Positions 8,019-18,446 are shown, counted from the stretch's first letter. The stretch: 64,000 nucleotides of DNA from Anaerolineae bacterium (GCA_003130845.1 QEXW01000034.1:1-64000); one strand, 5' to 3'. The notes: generated from the letters alone by a model not told the origin. Made by a program: numbers and translations.

Positions 8019-9653
8019 ATGAATAACTACGTCAAAATCTTTGATACGACCTTGCGTGATGGCGAGCAATCGCCTGGCGCAACGATGACCTCGGTCGAGA
8101 AACTGGAGGTGGCCCGCGCCCTGGCACGTTTGGGCGTGGATATTATCGAAGCGGGTTTCCCGGCTGCTTCTCCTGATGACTTGGAAGCCGTGCGCCGCAT
8201 TGCTCAGGAAGTTGGTAATCCGCCGGTGAGTGAGCCGAATGCACGAGTGCCTGTGATTGCCGGCTTAGCGCGTGCTAATAAAAACGATATTGATAAGGCC
8301 TGGCAGGCTGTGCGTGAGGCCGCTCGTCCGCGTATTCACACCTTTTTGGCAACTTCCGAAATTCACATGCAACATAAACTCAAGATGACGCGTGAGGAGG
8401 TCGTTCAGCGTGTGCGTGAAATGGTGGCCTATGCGAGTTCGTTGTGTGATGATGTCGAGTTTAGCCCTGAAGATGCCGGGCGTTCTGACCCGCAGTTCTT
8501 GTATTTTGTTTTAGGCGAGGCCATTAAGGCTGGGGCTACCACGCTCAATATCCCGGATACGGTCGGTTACACCACGCCGGATGAATTTGGCGCGTTGATT
8601 CGAGGCATTATCGAAAATACACCCGGGATGCACGAGGGCATTACCATTAGCGTTCACACGCATGATGACCTCGGATTGGCTACCGCCAATGCGCTGGCAG
8701 GTATCAAGGCCGGCGCCCGTCAGGCGGAAGTGACCATCAACGGCATTGGCGAGCGCGCCGGCAACTGCTCGCTGGAAGAAGTGGTGATGGCGCTCAAGAC
8801 ACGCCACCCCATTTTCGGCCTAGAAACCGGCATAGATACCACCCAACTGGCGCGCATTAGCAAACTGGTCAGCAACTATACCAGCATCCCTGTTCAACCC
8901 AATAAGGCGATTGTTGGTGCAAATGCGTTTGCTCACGAGGCAGGGATTCATCAGGATGGTATGCTCAAGCACAATCTGACCTATGAAATCATGCGCCCGG
9001 AAGATGTTGGTGTCAATCAGTCGCGATTGGTGCTGGGCAAACACTCTGGTCGCCATGCCTTGCGCATGAGACTGGCAGAAATGGGTCACTCTTTAGATGA
9101 TGCCGAATTGGATAAAGCCTTTGCCCGCTTTAAGGAATTGGCTGACCGCAAGAAAGTCATCACCGACTTGGATTTGGAAGCGCTGATTGCCGATGAATTC
9201 TATCGCCCGCGCGATATTTATGCACTGGATGGTTTACAAGTGGCTTGTGGCACCATGGGTATGCCCACTGCCACAGTGCGCCTGCGTGGCCCAGATGGCA
9301 AGATTCACACGCACGCTGCGATTGGCACCGGCCCGGTAGATGCTACATACAAGGCCATTGACCATATTGTCAAAGTGCCGAATACGTTACTGGAATTTAG
9401 CGTCCATGCGATTACTGAAGGTATTGACGCACTCGGTGAAGTTACCGTGCGGGTGCAGCCGAAAGATGGCCTGACCAAGTTTGATGCCCAATCGGAAGTC
9501 TCTTATGGGCGTGTCTTTGGTGGGCATGGCGCCGATACAGACATTATTGTCGCGAGTGCCAAAGCCTACCTGGCCGCCCTCAATAAAATGATTACTGCCC
9601 AAACCGAAGCCGCCGAAGCTCGACAACATGATTATGGCGTGATGTTAGGTTAG
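8019..9653 (+). CDS. leuA: 2-Isopropylmalate synthase
   Basis: Claisen-type synthase (544 residues) joining acetyl-CoA and 2-oxoisovalerate, the committed step of leucine synthesis. The DRE-TIM barrel begins with [16 protein letters not shown], and the second metal-binding segment is [34 protein letters not shown] follows in the linker region. The C-terminal LeuA dimer domain, the usual site of leucine feedback, is present (about 400-515). The start was set at the ATG after TTTGGAG. CimA downstream is a paralogue that uses pyruvate. Confidence 0.93.
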   Translation: MNNYVKIFDTTLRDGEQSPGATMTSVEKLEVARALARLGVDIIEAGFPAASPDDLEAVRRIAQEVGNPPVSEPNARVPVIAGLARANKNDIDKAWQAVREAARPRIHTFLATSEIHMQHKLKMTREEVVQRVREMVAYASSLCDDVEFSPEDAGRSDPQFLYFVLGEAIKAGATTLNIPDTVGYTTPDEFGALIRGIIENTPGMHEGITISVHTHDDLGLATANALAGIKAGARQAEVTINGIGERAGNCSLEEVVMALKTRHPIFGLETGIDTTQLARISKLVSNYTSIPVQPNKAIVGANAFAHEAGIHQDGMLKHNLTYEIMRPEDVGVNQSRLVLGKHSGRHALRMRLAEMGHSLDDAELDKAFARFKELADRKKVITDLDLEALIADEFYRPRDIYALDGLQVACGTMGMPTATVRLRGPDGKIHTHAAIGTGPVDATYKAIDHIVKVPNTLLEFSVHAITEGIDALGEVTVRVQPKDGLTKFDAQSEVSYGRVFGGHGADTDIIVASAKAYLAALNKMITAQTEAAEARQHDYGVMLG

Positions 9654-9693
9654 GCGGTTCTTTGCAATCTATGATTGATTTAAGGAGAATGCC

Positions 9694-9861
9694 ATGAACG
9701 CCCATTCATCCCCACATGAACAATACGAGGTTTTTCCCTCTCCGGTCTTTGACCCCTTCCCGGAACCACAAACCATGCCGAAAGGCTGGGATTTGAGCGA
9801 AATTCTTTCGTCCTCCAATGGGTTGACTGCCGAATCGGCAAATCCGTCTGTTGAAGCCTGA
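9694..9861 (+). CDS. Small protein of unknown function between leuA and leuC
   Basis: A 55-codon ORF too short for standard gene lists, with a strong TAAGGAG ribosome binding site 7 bases before its ATG. It contains the proline- and aromatic-rich segment FDPFPEPQTMPKGWDLSEIL (residues 19-38), has no membrane segment and is acidic. It fills the otherwise unexplained leuA-leuC spacer and is co-directional. I do not recognise a family. Good codon structure and a ribosome binding site support translation, but conservation has not been checked. Confidence 0.6.
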   Translation: MNAHSSPHEQYEVFPSPVFDPFPEPQTMPKGWDLSEILSSSNGLTAESANPSVEA

Positions 9862-9957
9862 GGCTGTATTCAGCAATCAGGGCGCTATGCTGGTTACCTG
9901 TGCTTGGCCTGGTAACGCTATTTGATATTCGTTTCATCCTGATTATTGGAAGTTTCT

Positions 9958-11364
9958 ATGCCAAAAACACTTTTTGAAAAACTCTGGGATTCACACGTTG
10001 TTACTCAACAGCCCGATTCCCCTGCGATTCTTTATATTGACCTTCATCTGGTCCATGAAGTGACCTCGCCGCAGGCCTTTACGGGTCTGCGGCAGCGGGG
10101 CCTGAAAGTGCGTCGTCCGGATAAAACCGTTGCTACAATGGACCATTCCATCCCAACGACTCCGCCCGATGTGCCGATTGCCGACCCCTTGGCCGCCGCG
10201 CAAATTAGACAAATGGAGACGAACGCTGCCGAGTTCGGGATTCCACTGTATGGGATGAACAGCCCTCATCGGGGTATTGTGCATGTCATCGGGCCAGAAC
10301 TTGGCCTTACTCAACCGGGCATGACCATTGTGTGTGGTGATAGCCACACAGCGACACACGGTGCGTTTGGCGCCTTGGCATTTGGGATTGGCACCAGCGA
10401 AGTTGAACACGTTTTGGCTACGCAATGTTTGCTTCAACGCAAGCCAAAGACCTACGAAGTCCGTGTAGATGGTACGCTCCCGCCTGGCGTGACGGCCAAG
10501 GATATTATCCTGGCGTTAATTGCCAAAATTGGCGTGGGGGGTGGTACAGGACACGTTTTTGAATATACCGGCTCGGCAATTCGCGCTCTGACGATGGAAC
10601 AGCGCATGACCATCTGTAACATGTCTATTGAAGGTGGCGCACGCGCTGGCATGGTCGCTCCTGATGACACGACTTTTGAATATCTATATGGGCGTGAATT
10701 TGCTCCCAAAGGCGCAGAATGGGATAAGGCGGTTGCCCGTTGGCGGCAATTGCCCACCGATGAAGGCGCAACCTACGACAAACGTGTTACCCTGGATGCG
10801 TCATCGCTTGAACCCATGATTACCTATGGCACCAATCCGGGCATGGGCATGAAAATCACAGACCGTGTACCAGACCCGGCCCATGTGGGTGATGCTAACC
10901 AAAAACTTGCTCTGGAAAAAGCCCTGACCTATATGGGTTTGCAGCCTGGTCAAACGCTACTTGGTCATAAAGTGGATGTCGTTTTCATTGGCTCTTGCAC
11001 CAACTCGCGCATTTCCGACTTGCGTCTGGCGGCCTCCCTGCTCAAAGGTCGCAAGGTTGCACCGCACACCCGTGTGATGGTTGTGCCTGGCTCTCAAGAT
11101 GTCAAGCGTCAGGCCGAAGCCGAAGGGCTGGATAAAATCTTCAAAGAATCGGGCGCCGAGTGGCGTGAAGCAGGCTGTTCGATGTGTATTGCCATGAACG
11201 GCGATCAGTTGCAGCCCGGCCAATATGCCGTCAGCACCAGTAACCGCAATTTTGAAGGCCGCCAGGGCAAGGGGGGGCGCACCTTTTTGGCCTCTCCCTT
11301 AACTGCCGCCGCAAGTGCGATTGCAGGCGCGATAGCCGACCCGCGCTTGCTTGTAACCCAATAG
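9958..11364 (+). CDS. leuC: 3-Isopropylmalate dehydratase, large subunit
   Basis: Aconitase-superfamily subunit of 468 residues that binds the [4Fe-4S] cluster and, with LeuD, isomerises isopropylmalate. The same complex usually also processes citramalate for isoleucine. Cluster ligands are the Cys in [13 protein letters not shown] and the two in [11 protein letters not shown]. The [20 protein letters not shown] and DHSIPT motifs are also intact. The start is the ATG after GGAAGTTTCT. Confidence 0.95.
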   Translation: MPKTLFEKLWDSHVVTQQPDSPAILYIDLHLVHEVTSPQAFTGLRQRGLKVRRPDKTVATMDHSIPTTPPDVPIADPLAAAQIRQMETNAAEFGIPLYGMNSPHRGIVHVIGPELGLTQPGMTIVCGDSHTATHGAFGALAFGIGTSEVEHVLATQCLLQRKPKTYEVRVDGTLPPGVTAKDIILALIAKIGVGGGTGHVFEYTGSAIRALTMEQRMTICNMSIEGGARAGMVAPDDTTFEYLYGREFAPKGAEWDKAVARWRQLPTDEGATYDKRVTLDASSLEPMITYGTNPGMGMKITDRVPDPAHVGDANQKLALEKALTYMGLQPGQTLLGHKVDVVFIGSCTNSRISDLRLAASLLKGRKVAPHTRVMVVPGSQDVKRQAEAEGLDKIFKESGAEWREAGCSMCIAMNGDQLQPGQYAVSTSNRNFEGRQGKGGRTFLASPLTAAASAIAGAIADPRLLVTQ

Positions 11365-11391
11365 ACACATACTGCGACTTCAAAGAAACCT

Positions 11392-11979
11392 ATGGCTCAA
11401 TTTACCACTCTCACTTCCCGTGTCGTGCCATTGCCGATTAATGATATTGATACGGACCAGATTATTCCAGCGCAATTTCTCAAGGTGACCGACAAAAATG
11501 GCTTGGCGAGCGCACTTTTTTTCAACTGGCGCTATCTTGCAGATGGTTCTCCCAACCCGGATTTTGTTTTGAACAAACCAGAGTTTGCTGGGGCGCAGAT
11601 TTTGCTGGCCGGCGATAACTTTGGCTGCGGCTCCTCGCGCGAACACGCTCCCTGGGCGCTGACAGGGTATGGGTTCCGGGCCGTTATCAGCACCTCGTTT
11701 GCTGATATTTTCCGGAATAATGCCCTCAAAAACGGGTTGTTACCGGTCATTGTGGATGTTGCCACACATAAGGCTCTTTTTGAATTGGCCGAAGAAGCCC
11801 CTCGCGCCGAGCTGACGATTGACTTGGCTTCTCAAACTCTCTCTTTCCCTGGTACGACAGTGACTTTTCCGATTGACCCATTCAACAAAACCTGTTTGCT
11901 GAATGGGGTGGACGAGTTGGGATACATCATGGGCTTTGAGAATGAAATTACGAAGTATGAATTAGGGCTGCGAAATTAG
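11392..11979 (+). CDS. leuD: 3-Isopropylmalate dehydratase, small subunit
   Basis: Swivelling-domain partner of LeuC, 195 residues, a normal length. Signature motifs are [14 protein letters not shown] near the N-terminus and [17 protein letters not shown] at about residues 80-95, followed by [20 protein letters not shown]. It lies 27 bases behind leuC, as expected for a heteromeric complex. Confidence 0.95.
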   Translation: MAQFTTLTSRVVPLPINDIDTDQIIPAQFLKVTDKNGLASALFFNWRYLADGSPNPDFVLNKPEFAGAQILLAGDNFGCGSSREHAPWALTGYGFRAVISTSFADIFRNNALKNGLLPVIVDVATHKALFELAEEAPRAELTIDLASQTLSFPGTTVTFPIDPFNKTCLLNGVDELGYIMGFENEITKYELGLRN

Positions 11980-12021
11980 AATTCAAGTGGCCTGATTCGC
12001 AATTCTTGACTAGGGAAGACC

Positions 12022-13581
12022 ATGAACGCTATCCAAATCTATGATACTACCCTGCGCGATGGCACACAGGCCGAGGGTTTTAACCTTTCGGCCAACGATA
12101 AAGTGCGCATTGCCCAAAAATTAGACGAGCTCGGTGTGGCTTTCATCGAAGGCGGCTGGCCTGGCTCGAACCCCAAAGATGCGGAATTTTTTGTTCGCGC
12201 CCATGATATGGATTGGAAGCATGCACTGATTGCCGCTTTCGGTTCTACGTGCCGTGTCAAAGCCGGGCCCGAAGACGATGCGAACATCAAAGCCTTGCTC
12301 GATTCGCGCGCACCGGTTTGCACCATCTTTGGCAAGAGCTGGACTTTGCACGTTAAAGAAGTTTTACTCACCACACTGGAAGACAATTTGCGTATCATTG
12401 AACAATCCGTGGCGTATTTGCGCTCTCAGAATCGGCGTGTTATTTATGATGCCGAGCACTTCTTCGATGGCTACAAAGCTGACCCCGTCTATGCCCTGGA
12501 AACACTGCGTGCGGCTATTCGTGGCGGGGCCGAAACAGTGGTTTTGTGCGATACCAACGGTGGCACGCTCCCGTGGGAAGTGGAACAAATCATTTCCGAG
12601 ATGAAAAATTCTCTTCAGCATCCCTTTGGTATTCATACGCATAATGACGGCGATTGCGCGGTGGTTAACTCGTTGGTAGCCGTGCGCCAAGGGGCAATTC
12701 AGGTGCAAGGGACGATTAACGGCGTGGGCGAACGCTGTGGTAATGCCAACCTGGTTTCCATCATGGCAGACTTGGAACTCAAGATGGGATACCAGTGCTT
12801 GCCGGCAGGTCACCTTGCCCGTTTGACCGAACTCTCACACTTTGTGGATGAAGTGGCCAACCGCACGCCCAACGACCATCAACCGTATGTGGGCAAGAGT
12901 GCCTTTGCGCATAAGGGCGGTGTGCATGTCGCCGCGATGCGTCGTTCGGCGCAGAGTTATCAGCATGTCCCACCCGAAGTGGTGGGCAACAAGATGCGCG
13001 TGGTTGTTTCAGACCTTTCGGGGCGCGGCAACTTGCTGAGTAAAGCCGAAGAGCATTTCTTAGAAGTTGACGTGGAAGAAGTCGTGCCGGTTCTTAACGA
13101 AATCAAAGAACTGGAAGCGCGCGGTTTTTCTTTCGAAGCTGCTGAAGCCTCTGTCGCCATGATGCTCAAACGCCAGGAAATGCATTATCAGCCACCGTTT
13201 GAGTTGATTGATTTTCTTGTTAATGTGGAACACCGCTCTGGACGGGGGATTTTCGCGGAGGCGATGGTTAAGGTGCGCGTGAAAGGGGAAGTTCTGCATA
13301 CCGCCGCTGAAGGCAATGGCCCGGTCAACGCGCTTGACCAGGCGTTGCGCAAAGCCCTTTTGCCGCATTACCCAATGCTTAACGACTTCCAACTGGCTGA
13401 TTACAAAGTCCGTATTTTGGATGGCAACAATGGTACGGCAGCGCTGACCCGTGTATTGATTGATACCCAAAACGGCACCAAGCGCTGGAGCACCGTGGGC
13501 GCTAGCACCAACATCATCGAAGCCTCTTGGCGCGCGCTGGTCGATTCAATTGAATACGGCCTGTTGATTGCTCATTCCTAA
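12022..13581 (+). CDS. cimA: (R)-Citramalate synthase
   Basis: DRE-TIM metallolyase of 519 residues, predicted to condense acetyl-CoA and pyruvate to citramalate. This gives 2-oxobutyrate without threonine and thus starts isoleucine synthesis. The N-terminus IYDTTLRDGTQAEGFNLS and FIEGGWPGSNPKD are typical of the long citramalate synthase family rather than LeuA. A C-terminal LeuA-type dimer domain is present (about 365-515). It sits between leuD and leuB, the enzymes it shares with the leucine route. Confidence 0.9.
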   Translation: MNAIQIYDTTLRDGTQAEGFNLSANDKVRIAQKLDELGVAFIEGGWPGSNPKDAEFFVRAHDMDWKHALIAAFGSTCRVKAGPEDDANIKALLDSRAPVCTIFGKSWTLHVKEVLLTTLEDNLRIIEQSVAYLRSQNRRVIYDAEHFFDGYKADPVYALETLRAAIRGGAETVVLCDTNGGTLPWEVEQIISEMKNSLQHPFGIHTHNDGDCAVVNSLVAVRQGAIQVQGTINGVGERCGNANLVSIMADLELKMGYQCLPAGHLARLTELSHFVDEVANRTPNDHQPYVGKSAFAHKGGVHVAAMRRSAQSYQHVPPEVVGNKMRVVVSDLSGRGNLLSKAEEHFLEVDVEEVVPVLNEIKELEARGFSFEAAEASVAMMLKRQEMHYQPPFELIDFLVNVEHRSGRGIFAEAMVKVRVKGEVLHTAAEGNGPVNALDQALRKALLPHYPMLNDFQLADYKVRILDGNNGTAALTRVLIDTQNGTKRWSTVGASTNIIEASWRALVDSIEYGLLIAHS

Positions 13582-13590
13582 GGAGAGTTC

Positions 13591-14664
13591 ATGCAAGCAA
13601 ACATCGTTTTACTCCCAGGTGATGGCATTGGCCCGGAAGTGGTGGCCGAGGCCGTGCGTGCATTAGAAGCGGTTGCCAGCCTATTTGGCCATTCTTTTGT
13701 CTTCACCGAGCGCCTTATGGGTGGGTGTTCCATTGATACATTCGGCACATCTCTCACAGATGAAACTCTGGCGGATTGCCAGGCTGCCGATGCTGTCTTG
13801 TTGGGCGCGGTGGGTGGCCCCAAGTGGGATGACCCTGCTGCCAAAGACCGCCCAGAGCGTGGCCTTTTGGCCTTGCGCAAAGGACTAGGTGTTTTTGCCA
13901 ATCTACGCCCTGTCAAAGTCCATCCGGCGCTGATTGATTCCTCCCCCCTCAAACCTGAAAAATTGCATGGCGTGGATATTCTCGTCATTCGCGAACTAAC
14001 CGGTGGGTTGTATTTCGGCTGGCCGAAAGGTCGTGATGTCAAAGATGGGCGGGAGCGTGCCGTAGACACCCTGGAATACTATGATTATGAAATTCGCCGC
14101 GTGTTAGAATTAGCGTTCCGACTGGCGGCCGGGCGCAAGAAAAAAGTGACCTCAGTAGACAAGGCCAACGTGCTAGAATCTTCTCGTCTATGGCGGCAGA
14201 TTGCTATCCAAGTTGGCGCGCAACATCCAGAGATCACTTTAGAACATGTGCTGGTAGATACAGCCGCCATGCGCTTAATTACCGGTCCTGCTTGGATGGA
14301 TGTGGTTGTGACCGAAAACATGTTTGGTGACATTCTGACCGATGAAGCCTCTGTGTTGGCGGGTTCGATGGGCATGCTGCCCTCGGCGAGCTTAGGCGCG
14401 AATGGGCCTGGCCTGTACGAGCCGATTCACGGCTCGGCTCCAGATATTGCCGGCAAGGGCATTGCCAATCCCATTGGCACGATTCTCTCTGCGGCTATGC
14501 TGCTGCGACATTCGCTGAGTTTGGAAACCGAAGCCGCTACCTTGGAGCAGGCTGTCGCACAAGCGATTCACGATGGCTGCCGCACTGCCGATTTAGGTGG
14601 TTCACTCACCACCCGTCAGATGACGGACGAAATTATTCACCACATGAGAAATGCAGAGCGATGA
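13591..14664 (+). CDS. leuB: 3-Isopropylmalate dehydrogenase
   Basis: NAD-dependent beta-decarboxylating dehydrogenase, 357 residues, oxidising isopropylmalate (and methylmalate in the citramalate route). Visible motifs are [11 protein letters not shown] at the N-terminus, [23 protein letters not shown], the metal-binding [16 protein letters not shown] and [25 protein letters not shown] lies just before the start, 9 bases after cimA. A 9-bp hairpin (14653-14661 with 14675-14683) overlaps its stop codon without a T-run. Confidence 0.95.
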   Translation: MQANIVLLPGDGIGPEVVAEAVRALEAVASLFGHSFVFTERLMGGCSIDTFGTSLTDETLADCQAADAVLLGAVGGPKWDDPAAKDRPERGLLALRKGLGVFANLRPVKVHPALIDSSPLKPEKLHGVDILVIRELTGGLYFGWPKGRDVKDGRERAVDTLEYYDYEIRRVLELAFRLAAGRKKKVTSVDKANVLESSRLWRQIAIQVGAQHPEITLEHVLVDTAAMRLITGPAWMDVVVTENMFGDILTDEASVLAGSMGMLPSASLGANGPGLYEPIHGSAPDIAGKGIANPIGTILSAAMLLRHSLSLETEAATLEQAVAQAIHDGCRTADLGGSLTTRQMTDEIIHHMRNAER

Positions 14665-14740
14665 ACTCTGCATCTCGCTCTGCTCTCCCTTGTTATCATT
14701 CATAACATTGTAATTTCTCATTCTGCATTCAGGAGCTTCT

Positions 14741-15661
14741 ATGGGCATGGAATCCAAGTTTGTTTGGATGGACGGCGAACTGTTACCATTTGAAAAAGCC
14801 ACCATCCATTTTCTTACCCCCGCCTTGCACTATGGCGCTGCGGTCTTTGAGGGGATTCGCGCTTACGATACAGAACGCGGCCCGGCTATCTTTCGTCTAC
14901 GCGACCATGCAGAGCGGCTGATAGAATCGGCGGAAGTTTTTGGCTTTCGCAATCTCAAAATCACTGTGCAAGACGTGATGGAAGGTTGTAAAGCGGTTGT
15001 CAAAGCCAATGGCTTTCGCAATTGTTACATCCGCCCGCTCATTTACCTGACCGATGGCGGCTGGAATCTCAACGTAGATGCCGGGCGTGCGGCGCTGGGT
15101 ATTGCTGCTTGGGAGTGGAACAATTACCTGGGTGAAGAAGCTCTCGCCAAAGGGATTCGCGCCAATATCTCGTCTTTTACGCGGCATCACGTCAATGTGA
15201 TGATGACCAAAGCGAAAGTGGCCGGTAACTATGCCAACTCTTTCTTAGCCAAGACCGAATCGGTGCGCCTGGGTTTTGAGGAAGCGATTATGCTCGATCC
15301 CGCTGGCTATGTGGCCGAATGCACCGGTGAAAATATCTTTATCGTCAAACGCGGCAAAATCTTCACGCCGGCCATCGCCCCCGTCTTGGAGGGAATCACC
15401 CGCCATACCATTCATACCATCGCCCAAGATTTGGGTTATCGTGTTAAAGAACGCCCGATTAGCCGTGACCAACTCTACACCGCCGATGAAGTCTTCGTGG
15501 TTGGCACAGCGGCTGAATGCATTGGTCTGAGCGAAATTGACTTTCGTAAAATTGGCAATGGCGTGACCGGCCCCATTACTCAAGCCATTCAACGCGTGTA
15601 TCACGATGTCATTCGCGGACGCCATGCGCGTTCTGCCGAATGGTGCGATTATGTCGAATAA
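14741..15661 (+). CDS. ilvE: Branched-chain amino acid aminotransferase
   Basis: Class-IV PLP aminotransferase of 306 residues performing the last step for Ile, Val and Leu. Motifs include FEGIRAYDTERGPAIFRL, YIRPLIYLTDGGW, the PLP-lysine region TKAKVAGNYANSFLAK, and YVAECTGENIFIVKRG. AGGAG precedes the ATG, and the third codon is also Met, so the start could be 6 bases later. It closes the branched-chain operon: the next promoter begins 6 bases after its stop. Confidence 0.94.
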   Translation: MGMESKFVWMDGELLPFEKATIHFLTPALHYGAAVFEGIRAYDTERGPAIFRLRDHAERLIESAEVFGFRNLKITVQDVMEGCKAVVKANGFRNCYIRPLIYLTDGGWNLNVDAGRAALGIAAWEWNNYLGEEALAKGIRANISSFTRHHVNVMMTKAKVAGNYANSFLAKTESVRLGFEEAIMLDPAGYVAECTGENIFIVKRGKIFTPAIAPVLEGITRHTIHTIAQDLGYRVKERPISRDQLYTADEVFVVGTAAECIGLSEIDFRKIGNGVTGPITQAIQRVYHDVIRGRHARSAEWCDYVE

Positions 15662-15667
15662 TGCCCC

Positions 15668-15696
15668 TTGACACATCGCGCTCTCTAGCATAGAAT
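15668..15696 (+). promoter_or_regulatory. Promoter of the shikimate operon
   Basis: Perfect -35 TTGACA (15668-15673), a 17-base spacer and -10 TAGAAT (15691-15696). Transcription should start near 15703, only about 5 bases before the leader ATG, so the leader peptide is probably translated from a leaderless or nearly leaderless mRNA. Confidence 0.85.
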
Positions 15697-15707
15697 ACCG
15701 CCCAATT

Positions 15708-15791
15708 ATGAACATGCCTGTCTTCACCCGCTGGTTTGCGTTTTACTTTTATTACGGCCTCCGATTTCCGGTTGCCGGCGGCGGCGCTTAA
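15708..15791 (+). CDS. Aromatic leader peptide of the shikimate operon
   Basis: A 27-codon ORF with nine aromatic residues: Phe6, Trp9, Phe10, Phe12, Tyr13, Phe14, Tyr15, Tyr16 and Phe20, including the run WFAFYFYY. It sits between a consensus promoter and an intrinsic terminator, ahead of chorismate mutase and the DAHP synthases. This is the arrangement of a ribosome-mediated attenuator that responds to charged Phe-, Tyr- and Trp-tRNA together. The end of the ORF (15780-15789) can pair partly with the left arm of the terminator (15822-15830), a possible antiterminator. No Shine-Dalgarno sequence is visible. Confidence 0.78.
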   Translation: MNMPVFTRWFAFYFYYGLRFPVAGGGA

Positions 15792-15816
15792 GAGCAGGTA
15801 GATTGAACCTGACCTG

Positions 15817-15848
15817 AAAAAGAGCGAGCCACACGGCGCGCTCTTTTT
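15817..15848 (+). terminator. Attenuator terminator upstream of aroH
   Basis: AAAAAGAGCG (15817-15826) pairs with CGCTCTTTTT (15839-15848). After one mismatch, GCC (15828-15830) pairs with GGC (15835-15837) around an ACAC loop, and the T-run is part of the right arm. It lies between the leader peptide and aroH, so it can both end ilvE-side transcripts and attenuate the shikimate operon. Confidence 0.87.
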
Positions 15849-15884
15849 GTTTACCCGCTCACTTTTTGCATTCAGGAGGTCTGT

Positions 15885-16256
15885 ATGACCACTCGTGGAA
15901 TTCGCGGCGCAATCACCGTGGAAGCCGACCAACCCGAACTGATTCTTGCTGCCACACGTGAGCTGCTCGAAGCCATCTTGCAGGCAAACGCTGGCATGAC
16001 CCCTGCGGATATTGCCAGTGCCTTCTTCACCGTCACGGCAGATTTATCATCCACCTTCCCGGCGCAGGCTGCGCGTGAGATGGGTTGGAGCCAAGTGCCG
16101 ATGATGTGCGCTCGTGAGATACCGGTTCCTGGCAGTTTACCGCGCGTCATTCGTGTGATGGTGCATTGGAACACCGACCGACATCAGAACGAAATTGTTC
16201 ATGTCTATTTACGTGAAGCCGTACGTTTGCGGCCCGATTTGGTCGCTGCGCAATAA
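15885..16256 (+). CDS. aroH: Chorismate mutase, AroH type
   Basis: Monofunctional trimeric chorismate mutase of the Bacillus AroH family, 123 residues, converting chorismate to prephenate. The N-terminus MTTRGIRGAITVEAD, the ATRELLEAIL helix, the AFFTVTADLSSTFPAQAAR segment, the PMMCAREIPVPGSLPRVIRV segment with the active-site Arg and Cys, and a late HVYLREA are all typical. A strong AGGAGG lies 7 bases upstream. As first gene of the operon it directs flux toward Tyr/Phe. No prephenate dehydratase (pheA) is in the window. Confidence 0.93.
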   Translation: MTTRGIRGAITVEADQPELILAATRELLEAILQANAGMTPADIASAFFTVTADLSSTFPAQAAREMGWSQVPMMCAREIPVPGSLPRVIRVMVHWNTDRHQNEIVHVYLREAVRLRPDLVAAQ

Positions 16257-16307
16257 ACGCCGCCTCTATCACTCATTTTATCCCTTTACCAAAGGAGGAA
16301 CTGTTCT

Positions 16308-17360
16308 ATGATGATTATCATGAAACCCAACGCCACCCCTCAGCAAGTCGAAAATGTGATTACTCACATCAAAGCGGCTGGATTGTCTGTTCATCTCTCT
16401 CAGGGGGTAGAGACTACCATTATCGGTGCCATTGGCGAAACCCACAACATCCCCACCGAGCGCTTTGAAGTGCTAGATGGTGTGCAGGAAGTGCAACGGA
16501 TTACCAAACCCTACAAACTCGCCTCGCGCCAATTTCACCCGGAAAATTCCGTTTTCCCACTGGATGGCTTTACGGTGGGCGGCGAAGAAATTGCCATCAT
16601 CGCCGGGCCGTGTTCGGTCGAAGGTCGTACCCAAATCATCGAGACTGCACATGCCGTTAAAGAAGCCGGCGCTTGCGCTTTGCGTGGTGGAGTCTTCAAG
16701 CCTCGCACCTCGCCCTATTCCTTCCAAGGCTTGGGTGAAGAAGGCCTCGAATATCTCGCCGAAGCGCGCGAACAAACGGGTTTGCCGATTGTCGTTGAAA
16801 TTATGTCTCAAACCCAACTTGACTTGATGGTGCGTTATGTGGATGTGTTGCAAATTGGCGCGCGCAACATGCAAAACTTCAACCTTTTGCGCGCTGTAGG
16901 GGAAACCCGCACCCCCGTCTTACTCAAACGCGGACTGAGCGCCACCATCGAAGAATTGCTGATGTCTGCCGAATATGTTCTTTCTGGGGGAAACAAACAA
17001 GTGATGCTCTGTGAACGCGGTATTCGCACCTTCGAAACGGCCACCCGCAACACCACCGACATCAACGCCATTCCTGTACTCAAATCTCTCACCCACCTTC
17101 CTGTTATTCTCGACCCCTCTCATGCTACCGGTCATGCCGATTATGTCGCTGCGATTGCCCGTGCGGCCATTGCCGCCGGCGCCGATGGCTTGATTGTGGA
17201 AGTGCACCCCGACCCGGCCAACGCTGCTTCGGATGGCAAGCAATCCCTCAAGCCCGAAGCCTTTGCCAACATGGTCAAGCAGGTCGGGCAGATTGCTCAA
17301 ATTATGGAGCGCCGTCTGGCCGTTGTGCATGGTGCATATACCCCGCACGGTTGGGCCTAA
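16308..17360 (+). CDS. aroF: DAHP synthase, type I-beta with regulatory domain (copy 1)
   Basis: 3-Deoxy-D-arabino-heptulosonate-7-phosphate synthase, 350 residues, the entry step of the shikimate pathway. An N-terminal ferredoxin-like domain (about 1-70) of the Thermotoga type precedes the barrel; in that family it mediates feedback inhibition by Tyr/Phe. Barrel motifs include [55 protein letters not shown] and [17 protein letters not shown] precedes the start. It is closely similar to the gene behind it, including an identical stretch of about 44 bases (from 16563 and from 17654). Confidence 0.94.
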   Translation: MMIIMKPNATPQQVENVITHIKAAGLSVHLSQGVETTIIGAIGETHNIPTERFEVLDGVQEVQRITKPYKLASRQFHPENSVFPLDGFTVGGEEIAIIAGPCSVEGRTQIIETAHAVKEAGACALRGGVFKPRTSPYSFQGLGEEGLEYLAEAREQTGLPIVVEIMSQTQLDLMVRYVDVLQIGARNMQNFNLLRAVGETRTPVLLKRGLSATIEELLMSAEYVLSGGNKQVMLCERGIRTFETATRNTTDINAIPVLKSLTHLPVILDPSHATGHADYVAAIARAAIAAGADGLIVEVHPDPANAASDGKQSLKPEAFANMVKQVGQIAQIMERRLAVVHGAYTPHGWA

Positions 17361-17398
17361 ACACAACCGACATCTTGAAACGAACAGGAACAGACCCT

Positions 17399-18445
17399 AT
17401 GATGATTATCATGCAGCCTGGCGCAACGCGCGCACAAATCGAACATGTTCTGGAACACATTCGGCAAAATCACCTTTCTCCGCACGTGATTGAAGGCGTC
17501 GAACAAACGGTGATTGGTGCAATTGGAGAAAGTCATGCCGTTCCCACCAGCGTCTTCGAGGGCTTGCCTGGTGTGCAGGCCGTACAGCGCATCAGCAAGC
17601 CCTATAAATTGGCCTCGCGCCAATTCCACCCACACGATTCTGTCTTTCCCTTAGATGGCTTTACGGTGGGCGGCGAAGAAATTGCCATCATCGCCGGCCC
17701 GTGTTCGGTTGAAAGCCGTGCGCAAATCATCGAGATTGCACACGCCGTCAAAGAAGCCGGCGCATGCGCTTTGCGGGGCGGTGCGTTCAAACCGCGCACC
17801 TCGCCGTATTCCTTCCAAGGCTTGGGTGAAGAAGGCCTAGAATACTTGGCTGAAGCCCGTCAACAAACGGGCTTGCCAGTAGTGGCCGAAGTGATGGCTA
17901 TCTCCCAAATTGAAATAATGACGCGCTATGTAGATGTGCTGCAAGTGGGCGCGCGCAACATGCAAAACTTCAACCTTTTGCGCGCCGTAGGGGAAACCCG
18001 CACCCCTGTCTTGCTCAAACGCGGCCTCAGTGCTACGGTCGAAGAGCTGCTCATGTCTGCCGAATACATTCTGAGCGGTGGTAATCATCATGTCATGCTT
18101 TGTGAACGGGGCATCCGTACCTTTGAAACAGCCACGCGCAATACCACCGACATCAACGCCATTCCAGTGCTTAAGTCGCTTACCCATTTGCCCGTTTTTC
18201 TTGACCCATCCCATTCCACCGGTTATGCAGAATACGTGGCGGCCATTTCCAAAGCCGCTATCGCTGCGGGAGCCGATGGCCTGATAATTGAAGTTCACCA
18301 AGACCCCCCTCACGCTCTTTCGGATGGCAAGCAATCCCTAACGCCCGAAGCCTTTGCCCAACTTGTCCGTCAAGCGCGAGCGGTGGCCCAAGCCGTAGAC
18401 CGCCGTTTGGCTGTCGTTCCCCAAACTGAAATCCGCCAGGTCTGA
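17399..18445 (+). CDS. aroF: DAHP synthase, type I-beta with regulatory domain (copy 2)
   Basis: Second 348-residue DAHP synthase, in tandem 38 bases after the first and with the same two-domain layout and active-site motifs ([30 protein letters not shown]). Differences cluster in the N-terminal regulatory domain and at both ends, while the barrel is nearly the same. The pair could be isoenzymes with different feedback inhibitors. The start was set at the ATGATGATTATCATG also used by copy 1; an in-frame codon 48 bases upstream lacks a ribosome binding site. Confidence 0.93.
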   Translation: MMIIMQPGATRAQIEHVLEHIRQNHLSPHVIEGVEQTVIGAIGESHAVPTSVFEGLPGVQAVQRISKPYKLASRQFHPHDSVFPLDGFTVGGEEIAIIAGPCSVESRAQIIEIAHAVKEAGACALRGGAFKPRTSPYSFQGLGEEGLEYLAEARQQTGLPVVAEVMAISQIEIMTRYVDVLQVGARNMQNFNLLRAVGETRTPVLLKRGLSATVEELLMSAEYILSGGNHHVMLCERGIRTFETATRNTTDINAIPVLKSLTHLPVFLDPSHSTGYAEYVAAISKAAIAAGADGLIIEVHQDPPHALSDGKQSLTPEAFAQLVRQARAVAQAVDRRLAVVPQTEIRQV

Positions 18446-18446
18446 T

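Noticed and set aside
14653-14683. Hairpin overlapping the leuB stop as an operon terminator
   Set aside because: It has a 9-bp stem but no T-run, and ilvE follows with a good ribosome binding site in the same direction, so the operon probably continues.
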